Shown in pieces: positions 1 through 5,111 of a stretch of DNA of 5,111 nucleotides; the first letter of the stretch is position 1, and each line of letters starts with the position of its first letter. Source of the stretch: Sphingobacteriales bacterium (lineage in GTDB: Bacteria > Bacteroidota > Bacteroidia > Chitinophagales > Chitinophagaceae); assembly GCA_023251215.1 (NCBI GenBank), contig JAHEZF010000146.1:1-5111 (forward strand), written 5' to 3'. Under the pieces are notes generated by a model. It ran no database searches. It was not told the origin of the DNA and saw only the letters and a program-made list of their open reading frames with translations. The translations under genes and the position numbers were made by a program.

Positions 1-1284
1 TTCCCGCTTCAACTCATACTCATAAATCACTTGTCCCAGGTTTTTCATAAAAGGGTACCCCACTGTATTATAATCATATTTATCATCATTGAAAATTCCA
101 TCACTGTTGCAATGAATGACTGCACTTATCATAAATTCAATATTATTAGTATAATCCACGATGTAAGCCACATCAATCATAAAACCATAGGCATCTCCGG
201 GTTTATTAAAAATGCGGATACGGGGATCGGCCTTTCCTTTTTCAGCACCATAAAGCAGAAACTTTACATAGGTATCCTGGTAAGTTGAATCGTACGAAGG
301 GAACTTTGATTCATGCGGCATCATGGACATGCAGCGATGTAAAAAATCATAATCTTCTTTGGTCAGATTGAAACGTTGCTTTGCCGAAACCATTTTGGGA
401 AAAATGATGCTCCGCATGATGCTGTGCAAATCCTGCAGCGATAAACGATTCTTTTTTGAAAAATCAAAAGGCTCATTCACTAATTGCCCGCCCCTGTAAA
501 AACCTTTACCCATCCGATAGCTATCGGATTTCGTGTTTCTTTCTGCATATACCAATTGGCTGATTGCCGAAGGTTTTTCATAAATGATCTTACTATTATT
601 ATCATAAAACCTTACTGGATTTGTATGGCGATTCTGATCCTCCGTTAAACTGACGTTGAGGCGATGAATAATCTGGGCATCCTTATATCCCATTGTGTGC
701 AGTGTATTATTGATATATTCCTGCCCTAAAAATTCATACAGCCTGTTGAAAGCATCATTATCACTGACCAGAAATATTTTTTTAATGTAATGAGCAATCG
801 TTGGTCTTCCGTCAGCAGTTGTCGGATCGTTGTAAACAGGTTCCTCACCATTGTAGTCTGCTTCGGTAATCATCGTTGTATTTTTATCCAACCCGGAAAT
901 ATTTAATTCATTCAGTTTTTGCAAAGCCAGTATGGCAACGGGAAGTTTGACTGTGGAAGCCGGATAAAAATATTTATCAGGATTAAGATTGAAATAATGG
1001 TCGGTAAATTTGGGATTACCATTTCTGCCCCGGTCTATCTGTGTGTAAATGATCTGCACAGCAAGCTCATCTTTCTTTTTTAGAATTGAATCAAAAAATT
1101 GAGGATAGGTGGTTAAGAGTTTGGTCATGAAGGCGTCGGATTTATTTTCCAAAGAAGATTTTGCCGCAGTTGAATCCATAACAGCCTGTTTGGAAGTAAT
1201 AACTGACCGGCGGGATGGATGGCAGGCCATTAACAAAAAAACAGAAATCAGTGTAACAAAACTTTTTGAGAAATAAGATTTCAT
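1..1284 (-). CDS. Class A beta-lactamase-fold serine hydrolase, lipoprotein (3' end outside window)
   Basis: An uninterrupted frame of 428 codons runs from ATG 1284 off the left edge. It starts with a lipoprotein signal: basic N-terminus, hydrophobic core at residues 8-19, then the lipobox-like L18-M19-A20-C21, so the mature protein is probably lipid-anchored outside the inner membrane. The next in-frame ATG (M19) would destroy this signal, which supports the 1284 start. The SxxK motif is S110-T-V-K113 in the context PASTVKLP. S174-D175-N176 follows 64 residues later, close to the 60 of class A beta-lactamases. K361-P-G363 sits where K-T-G is expected. E215 (TEDQN) is a tentative counterpart of Glu166. 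The S110-K361 gap (251 residues) far exceeds the 164 of class A enzymes, so the domain carries insertions. The fold is well supported; the substrate is unknown (beta-lactam, peptidoglycan peptide or other ester/amide). The visible end resembles the C-terminal helix, so few residues are probably missing. It is divergent from secDF. Confidence 0.88.
   Translation of the reverse strand, partial: MKSYFSKSFVTLISVFLLMACHPSRRSVITSKQAVMDSTAAKSSLENKSDAFMTKLLTTYPQFFDSILKKKDELAVQIIYTQIDRGRNGNPKFTDHYFNLNPDKYFYPASTVKLPVAILALQKLNELNISGLDKNTTMITEADYNGEEPVYNDPTTADGRPTIAHYIKKIFLVSDNDAFNRLYEFLGQEYINNTLHTMGYKDAQIIHRLNVSLTEDQNRHTNPVRFYDNNSKIIYEKPSAISQLVYAERNTKSDSYRMGKGFYRGGQLVNEPFDFSKKNRLSLQDLHSIMRSIIFPKMVSAKQRFNLTKEDYDFLHRCMSMMPHESKFPSYDSTYQDTYVKFLLYGAEKGKADPRIRIFNKPGDAYGFMIDVAYIVDYTNNIEFMISAVIHCNSDGIFNDDKYDYNTVGYPFMKNLGQVIYEYELKRE
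512..529. repeat. 18-bp perfect palindrome, copy 1 (intragenic)
   Basis: ATCCGATAGCTATCGGAT is a perfect 18-bp palindrome sharing the 14-bp core CCGATAGCTATCGG with the copies at 1424 and 4774. It lies wholly inside the serine hydrolase gene and encodes roughly S253-D-S-Y-R257 on the minus strand. The outermost bases (AT/AT) differ from the C/G or TC/GA ends of the other copies. Confidence 0.85.
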
Positions 1285-1291
1285 GGTATTT

Positions 1292-1299
1292 CAAAGATA
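1292..1299 (-). promoter_or_regulatory. Bacteroidota-type -7 box for the serine hydrolase
   Basis: Read on the minus strand this is TATCTTTG, matching the Bacteroidota -7 consensus TAnnTTTG. It ends only 7 nt before the ATG at 1284. If transcription starts about 4 nt after the box, the mRNA would have a leader of only a few bases or none. No TTG at the expected -33 spacing was found, so this rests on the -7 element and its position alone. Confidence 0.5.
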
Positions 1300-1357
1300 A
1301 GGGCTGGCGATAATTAAGCTGATAAAAATCAGGACAAAACAGCAGGCTTTTAGTTAC

Positions 1358-1387
1358 CTGAAATTAAAGCTGAAAACCCTATCTTTG
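1358..1387 (+). promoter_or_regulatory. secDF: Bacteroidota-type promoter for secDF
   Basis: The -7 box TATCTTTG lies at 1380-1387 and matches TAnnTTTG exactly. A CTG at 1358-1360, 19 nt upstream, is a weak match to the -33 TTG element. Transcription would start near 1391, giving a secDF leader of about 98 nt. The box is identical to the one facing the other way at 1292-1299, about 80 bp off, making this a divergent promoter region. Confidence 0.55.
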
Positions 1388-1415
1388 CCCCTCTTAAAAA
1401 ATCCCAAGCCTTTCC

Positions 1416-1450
1416 TCCCGATCCCCGATAGCTATCGGGAGTATCGGGAA
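1416..1450. repeat. Nested inverted repeat containing palindrome copy 2, in the secDF leader
   Basis: The centre, 1424-1439, is the perfect 16-bp palindrome CCCGATAGCTATCGGG. It is flanked by a second complementary pair, TCCCGAT at 1416-1422 and ATCGGGA at 1444-1450, separated from the core by 1 and 4 nt. In RNA this would fold into a GC-containing hairpin with a small interior loop, placed between the likely transcription start and the secDF start codon. The outer arms repeat part of the core, which suggests local duplication or nesting of one copy in another. Confidence 0.8.
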
Positions 1451-1476
1451 TGTGGAGTGAAGGCGGAAAAATGTAA
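1450..1476 (+). other. Possible 8-codon leader ORF upstream of secDF
   Basis: ATG at 1450 opens MWSEGGKM followed by TAA at 1474-1476, ending 12 nt before the secDF start and in the same frame. An internal ATG at 1471 sits directly before the TAA (a start-stop pair) and is preceded at 5 nt by the purine-rich AAGGCGG (1460-1466). The first base overlaps the right arm of the leader hairpin. It is too short to judge by coding statistics and may well be chance. Confidence 0.15.
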
Positions 1477-1488
1477 ATCCAACAACTC

Positions 1489-4400
1489 ATGCAACTGAAA
1501 GGTTTGGTTCGCTTTTTTACGATCCTGCTTATTGCTTATTCCATTTATCAATTGTCTTTTACCTGGTTTGTAAAAAACCATGAGAAAAAAATGGAAGCCC
1601 GTGCCAGAAGTTTTGTAAAAACAAATTATCAGAGCGCCGCTCAAAAATATCCCGGCAATAAAGATTCACAGGCTATTTACCAGGAAACAGTGGAGAAAGC
1701 TTACCAGGAAAGATTGAAACGGTTGCTCGACAGTACCAAAGATGTTACCGTTACCTATAGTTTTACCGGGCCGGTAAGTTACCAGAAAGCAAAAGAAGAA
1801 GAGTTGAATCTCGGTCTCGACCTGCAGGGTGGAATGAACGTTACACTTGAAGTGGAAATGACCGGGTTGCTTAGATCGCTTTCTAATAATTCCAAAGACC
1901 CGAATTTTAATTTGGCTATCCAGAACGCAGACAAACGCAAGGCCAACAGTGGCAGCGATTTTATTACACTATTTATTGAAGAATACAGAAAGCTGGAGAA
2001 AACAAGGCCGCTGGCATCATTATTTGCCGGGGCCAGTTCAAATAAAATAACGGTCAACTCAACAGATGGCCAGGTAGAAAGTTATATCCGCAGCGAAGCA
2101 AAGGATGCATTTGACCGAACGTTCAGAGTATTGCGTACCCGAATTGACCAGTTTGGAGTAGCGCAACCGAATATCAATCCTAATCCCGGCAAACAAATTA
2201 TTAATGTAGAACTACCCGGTGTGCAGGATAAGGAAAGAGTTGGAAAATATTTACAGAGTACAGCTAACCTGCAGTTCTGGGAAGTATATACACTGCAGGA
2301 TGCTAATTATTCAGGTGGCTGGCAAAAAGCCATTGATGCTTTTGCTGCAAAAAATAGTGGAGCTATAGATAGTACTGCCGCAAAAGATAGTACTGCCAAA
2401 ACAGACAGTACCTTAAAAACAGACACTACAAAATCTGCCATTGCAAAAGCTGCTGATACCACCAAATCCAAACTCTCCGAACAATTAAAAACCAATCCTT
2501 CCGACAGCAGCAAAAAAGCAGATACTAAGGATAATGCGATTAAGAATTCCATAGGCAACTACATTCAGTTTTTTCAACCCCAGCAGGACCCGCAGACTAA
2601 TAAAGTTTCTTACCCCGCTGCCATCGGTTCGGTTTCCGTAAGGGACACAGCACAGGTAAGAACATTCCTTCAGGATCTTCGCACTTATTTTCCCCCGGAT
2701 GCAGCATGGGCTTATGGTATCCAGGAAAAAGATAAGAATGGCAAGCTGATCAACCGTGTTCCGTTGTATGCTCTTAAAACCTTTGGCCGCACCCAGGCAA
2801 AACTGGAAGGCGATGCTATATCCGATGCCCGCCAGGATTATGACCAATTTGGCAAAGTGGAAGTAAGAATGGATATGAAAAATTTCGGCAGCGCTATTTG
2901 GGCAAAAATGACCGGGGAAAATGTAGGCAAACCCATTGCCATCGTACTGGACAATATTGTTTATTCCGCTCCTAATGTTATCAATGCAATTACTGGTGGA
3001 AATTCTTCGATCTCCGGTGGCTTTACTCAACAGGAGGCACAGGATCTTTCCAATATTTTAAAAGCCGGTAAACTACCCGCACCTGCCAAGATTGTACAGG
3101 AACAACAAGTGGGACCTACTCTCGGAAGAGAAGCTATCCGTGGTGGCTCCATGGCATTTCTTATTTCCTTCGTGGTTATCTTTTTGCTGATGTTGATTTA
3201 TTATAACACCAGCGGATGGATCGCCAACATTGCATTAATATTAAACCTTCTTTTCACTGTTGGTGTATTGTCAGGTTTGGGCGCCACATTAACAGCTCCG
3301 GGTATTGCAGGATTGGTATTAACCATTGGTATGGCCGTTGATACCAACGTAATCATTTATGAACGCATCAAGGAAGAACTGACAAGAGGCAAAGGGTATA
3401 TCCCGGCCATCAACGAAGGATACAGGCGATCATTGCCACCTGTGTTGGATGCCCACGTCACTGTATTACTTACAGCCATCATTCTTTTTTATTTTGGATT
3501 AGGTCCTGTTAAAGGTTTTGCTACCACACAGATACTGGGTATCCTGCTATCATTATTCTGCGGTATCCTTGTCAGCCGATGGGTTGCTGAATTGTTTACC
3601 AGTAAAAAAAGGCACCTCGAATATTTCACCGGCATATCCCGTCGCATTTTCAAACATGCCAAATTTAAATTTATTGAATACCGGAAAATTGCGTATGGCA
3701 TCTCGATGGTTGTACTGGTATTGGGCATTGCTTCTTATTTCAACGGGTTTGATGAAGGAGTGGAATTTAAAGGCGGCCGCAGCTATACAATAAGATTTGA
3801 TAAACCTGTAAATGTTGAGCAGGTAAGGTTGGAGCTTAAGAATTCTTTTGAAGGCGATAACCCGGTTATTAAAACCATTGGCGATAATGCAACACTGGAT
3901 ATTACCACAGCCTACCTGATAAAAGATACCCGCCAGGAATCTGACTCATTAGTAGAAGACAAATTGATCGCCGGTCTTAAAAATCATTTACCCCCGGGTA
4001 TTGCTTACAAGAAGTTTGATGATGACTATAAATTGCAATCAAAAAAAGTACTGCCCACCATTTCCGATGACCTGGTAAATGGAGCAAAAAAAGCTACCAT
4101 CTTTGCCATCCTGATCATCTTTCTGTATATCTTCCTTCGCTTCCGTGACTGGAGATATTCATTAGGTACAGTTGTAGCATTGCTGCACGACGTATTGGTA
4201 ACGCTGATAGTGTTCTCCTTTGCGAGAAATATCGTACCATTCCCGCTTGAAATTGATCAGCATTTCATTGCTGCATTGCTAACGGTCATTGGTTTCTCCA
4301 TGAATGATACTGTCATTGTATTCGACCGTATCCGTGAATACAGCCGTGAAATGCGGGGAGTTGATAAGGCCACCATCATTAACAGCGCCATCAATGATAC

Positions 4401-4647
4401 ACTGAGCCGTACTATTATGACATCATTGACTGTGTTCCTTGTTATCCTGATCCTGTTCCTTGTGGGTGGCGAAGTAACAAGAGGTTTTGCATTTGCAATG
4501 TTAGTAGGTATTGTTACGGGTACATATTCCTCAGTGTTTGTGGCAGCCCCAATACTTATTGACCTTGCCAGGAAAAAACCCCTGGGTAAAGCTGATAAAG
4601 TAGTTGAGGTCAAACATCCGGTCAGGTCTGTTAGCACAAAAAGTTAA
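1489..4647 (+). CDS. secDF: Fused protein translocase subunit SecDF
   Basis: A complete 1052-residue SecDF, the membrane partner of SecYEG that uses the proton gradient to complete protein export. SecD half: TM1 about 7-27; LGLDLQGG at 108-115; the P1 periplasmic domain (RTRIDQFGVAQP, VELPGVQD); QVGPTLGR near 541-548; five TM segments at about 553-699, with D618 in GMAVDTNVIIYERI. SecF half: TM1 about 732-751; GVEFKGG at 757-763; five TM segments at about 869-1024, with D940 in GFSMNDTV and R974 in DTLSRTIMTS. D618, D940 and R974 match the proton-path residues D340, D637 and R671 of Thermus SecDF, and the 34-residue D-R gap is identical. The protein is much longer than the fused SecDF of Bacillus (about 740 residues), partly through a Ser/Thr/Lys/Asp-rich P1 insert near residues 285-355. 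The ATG at 1489 directly precedes TM1; a TAA at 1474 blocks in-frame extension. No strong Shine-Dalgarno site is present. Confidence 0.98.
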   Translation: MQLKGLVRFFTILLIAYSIYQLSFTWFVKNHEKKMEARARSFVKTNYQSAAQKYPGNKDSQAIYQETVEKAYQERLKRLLDSTKDVTVTYSFTGPVSYQKAKEEELNLGLDLQGGMNVTLEVEMTGLLRSLSNNSKDPNFNLAIQNADKRKANSGSDFITLFIEEYRKLEKTRPLASLFAGASSNKITVNSTDGQVESYIRSEAKDAFDRTFRVLRTRIDQFGVAQPNINPNPGKQIINVELPGVQDKERVGKYLQSTANLQFWEVYTLQDANYSGGWQKAIDAFAAKNSGAIDSTAAKDSTAKTDSTLKTDTTKSAIAKAADTTKSKLSEQLKTNPSDSSKKADTKDNAIKNSIGNYIQFFQPQQDPQTNKVSYPAAIGSVSVRDTAQVRTFLQDLRTYFPPDAAWAYGIQEKDKNGKLINRVPLYALKTFGRTQAKLEGDAISDARQDYDQFGKVEVRMDMKNFGSAIWAKMTGENVGKPIAIVLDNIVYSAPNVINAITGGNSSISGGFTQQEAQDLSNILKAGKLPAPAKIVQEQQVGPTLGREAIRGGSMAFLISFVVIFLLMLIYYNTSGWIANIALILNLLFTVGVLSGLGATLTAPGIAGLVLTIGMAVDTNVIIYERIKEELTRGKGYIPAINEGYRRSLPPVLDAHVTVLLTAIILFYFGLGPVKGFATTQILGILLSLFCGILVSRWVAELFTSKKRHLEYFTGISRRIFKHAKFKFIEYRKIAYGISMVVLVLGIASYFNGFDEGVEFKGGRSYTIRFDKPVNVEQVRLELKNSFEGDNPVIKTIGDNATLDITTAYLIKDTRQESDSLVEDKLIAGLKNHLPPGIAYKKFDDDYKLQSKKVLPTISDDLVNGAKKATIFAILIIFLYIFLRFRDWRYSLGTVVALLHDVLVTLIVFSFARNIVPFPLEIDQHFIAALLTVIGFSMNDTVIVFDRIREYSREMRGVDKATIINSAINDTLSRTIMTSLTVFLVILILFLVGGEVTRGFAFAMLVGIVTGTYSSVFVAAPILIDLARKKPLGKADKVVEVKHPVRSVSTKS
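2368..2433 (+). repeat. Degenerate DSTxK tandem repeat coding for a P1-domain linker in SecDF
   Basis: Residues 294-315 of SecDF are built from four successive units of the form D-S/T-T-x-(x)-K (DSTAAK, DSTAK, TDSTLK, TDTTK), visible in DNA as recurring GATAGTACTGCC-like and ACAGACAGTACC-like blocks. A related DTTK follows at 323-326. The stretch is hydrophilic and probably disordered, joining two parts of the SecD periplasmic P1 region. The repeats suggest growth by slippage or duplication. Confidence 0.7.
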
Positions 4648-4673
4648 TTACTTTCTGAAAATATAAAATAGTG

Positions 4674-4701
4674 AAGCCTCCGATGTGGAGGCTTTCTTAT
4701 T
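4674..4701 (+). terminator. Intrinsic terminator of secDF
   Basis: A perfect 8-bp stem, AAGCCTCC (4674-4681) with GGAGGCTT (4687-4694), closes a 5-nt GATGT loop and runs into the T-rich TCTTATT. It begins 26 nt after the secDF stop. The reverse direction has a weaker T-run, so some bidirectional action is possible, but the convergent gene ends about 180 nt away. Confidence 0.85.
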
Positions 4702-4756
4702 TGCTAAAAAAATAATCCTATCTAAATCCCATTTTCATTCAGTTAAGGATGTCTGT

Positions 4757-4804
4757 TGAGAATTGAGCATTGATCCCGATAGCTATCGGGAGAATATTGA
4801 GTAT
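4757..4804. repeat. Left heptad-repeat array, interrupted by a palindrome
   Basis: Reading the plus strand, heptads of the type TGAGCAT run in phase: TGAGAAT (4757), TGAGCAT (4764), a unit split after its T at 4771 and resumed as GAATAT at 4792, then TGAGTAT (4798). Leaving out 4772-4791 restores TGAATAT and a continuous four-unit array. With that removed, 4756-4805 matches the reverse complement of 4830-4859 at 27 of 30 positions, so the two arrays form a long inverted repeat with a 24-nt spacer (4806-4829). Confidence 0.75.
4774..4791. repeat. 18-bp perfect palindrome, copy 3 (intergenic)
   Basis: TCCCGATAGCTATCGGGA is a perfect palindrome with the same 14-bp core as copies 1 and 2, and the full 16-bp CCCGATAGCTATCGGG of copy 2. 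It is flanked on both sides by GA (4772-4773 and 4792-4793) and breaks an otherwise regular heptad array, which makes it look inserted. Confidence 0.85.
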
Positions 4805-4830
4805 TCATATTAGCTTCAACTCCGTAAAAA

Positions 4831-4865
4831 ATGCTCAATATTCAATGCTCAACTTTCAATGTTCA
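4831..4865. repeat. Right heptad-repeat array, five uninterrupted units
   Basis: Exactly five 7-bp units follow one another from 4831, 4838, 4845, 4852 and 4859. The first and third are ATGCTCA; the others are variants ATATTCA, ACTTTCA and ATGTTCA. All end in TCA. Units 1-4 are the reverse complement of the left array. The array stops 8 bp before the stop codon of the Fe-S carrier gene, so the inverted pair lies just past that gene's 3' end and could form a long AT-rich hairpin in its transcript, possibly helping termination or 3'-end stability. Confidence 0.75.
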
Positions 4866-4873
4866 GAGGGATT

Positions 4874-5111
4874 CTACACAGCAAAGCTTGTTCCGCAGCC
4901 ACAGGTTGTGCTTGCATTAGGATTTTTAAATGTAAACCCACGATTGTTCAGTCCATCCTGCCAGTCCACCTGCATACCATACAGGTACATTTCATGAGCC
5001 TTGTTCATCACGCAGTGAATTCCTTCAATTGTAAATTCATGATCATCTTCCTGCTTATGATCGAAGCCCAGTATATACGTCATACCGGAGCAACCACCAC
5101 CCTTCACTCCT
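4874..5111 (-). CDS. IscA/SufA/HesB-family A-type iron-sulfur carrier (5' end outside window)
   Basis: The last 78 residues plus a TAG stop of a small iron-sulfur cluster assembly protein. A-type carriers bind an Fe-S cluster (or iron) and hand it to apoproteins in the cytoplasm. The three family cysteines are present: one in the GVKGGGCSGM motif (codon 5090-5092) and two in the C-terminal CGCGTSF (codons 4901-4903 and 4895-4897). The 63-residue gap is close to the 64 between C35 and C99 of E. coli IscA. Other family signatures are LGFD, the Y-L-x-G-x-x-(V/I)-D-(W/Y) stretch and GFTFKNPNA. Family members are about 107 residues, so roughly 30 N-terminal residues lie beyond the right edge. The GTG at 5105-5107 is the internal Val of GVKGGG, not a start. 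An extra Cys (IHCVMNK) lies mid-domain. Whether it is the Suf, Isc or ErpA type cannot be told without its upstream neighbours. It converges on secDF. Confidence 0.93.
   Translation of the reverse strand, partial: GVKGGGCSGMTYILGFDHKQEDDHEFTIEGIHCVMNKAHEMYLYGMQVDWQDGLNNRGFTFKNPNASTTCGCGTSFAV

Noticed and set aside
31..288. 85-codon plus-strand open frame at the left edge
   Set aside because: It is antisense to the serine hydrolase, which reads without a stop from 1284 to the window edge and carries the expected motifs.
1460..1466. AAGGCGG as the Shine-Dalgarno site of secDF
   Set aside because: It lies 22 nt before ATG 1489, too far for normal use, and fits instead the ATG-TAA pair at 1471; Bacteroidota rarely depend on such sites.
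1391..1488. VemP- or MifM-like arrest peptide controlling secDF
   Set aside because: The leader is only about 100 nt, and its longest plausible ORF is 8 codons with no signal sequence or transmembrane segment.
2485..3030. 181-codon open frame on the minus strand within secDF
   Set aside because: It lies entirely antisense to strongly conserved SecD sequence, shows no recognisable domain, and is typical of shadow frames in this region.
4257..4637. 126-codon open frame antisense to the SecF half
   Set aside because: The plus strand encodes the conserved SecF proton-path motifs here; the antisense product has no recognisable family features.
4757..4865. CRISPR-like array
   Set aside because: The units are 7 bp with no spacers and sit in two opposed blocks, which does not fit any CRISPR architecture.
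4770..4997. 75-codon plus-strand frame across the repeats and the Fe-S carrier
   Set aside because: It starts beside the palindrome, runs through the heptad arrays and then antisense to the conserved CGCG region, so it is not a credible gene.

Overview
The window looks like a piece of a Bacteroidota chromosome, most likely from the Chitinophagales/Sphingobacteriales side, though the family is a guess. Three things point there. SecD and SecF are fused into one unusually long protein. The promoter-like octamer TATCTTTG, which fits the Bacteroidota -7 consensus TAnnTTTG, lies upstream of both divergent genes. Genes start without convincing Shine-Dalgarno sites. Base composition is moderately AT-rich.

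Layout: (1) 1-1284, minus strand: a lipoprotein serine hydrolase of the class A beta-lactamase fold, cut by the left edge close to its C-terminus. (2) 1285-1488: a divergent intergenic region with one TATCTTTG box on each strand, then a roughly 100-nt secDF leader that contains a nested hairpin and a possible 8-codon leader ORF. (3) 1489-4647, plus strand: a complete secDF of 1052 codons, followed by a clear intrinsic terminator at 4674-4701. (4) 4648-4873: the gap between convergent genes. Besides the terminator it holds two heptad-repeat arrays facing each other, the left one interrupted by a short palindrome. (5) 4874-5111, minus strand: the C-terminal part of an IscA/SufA/HesB-type iron-sulfur carrier, cut by the right edge.

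The three genes do not form a pathway or operon. The hydrolase and secDF are divergent; secDF and the Fe-S carrier converge. SecDF would help the hydrolase only in the general sense that lipoproteins are exported through Sec.

The most unusual signal is not a gene. A palindrome with core CCGATAGCTATCGG occurs three times in 5.1 kb: inside the hydrolase gene, in the secDF leader, and between the convergent genes. At the third site the flanking repeats let the pre-insertion sequence be reconstructed. The 18-bp palindrome appears to have been inserted as a unit into a heptad array, with a 2-bp GA on each side. This suggests a dispersed, possibly mobile or actively copied, mini-palindrome family.
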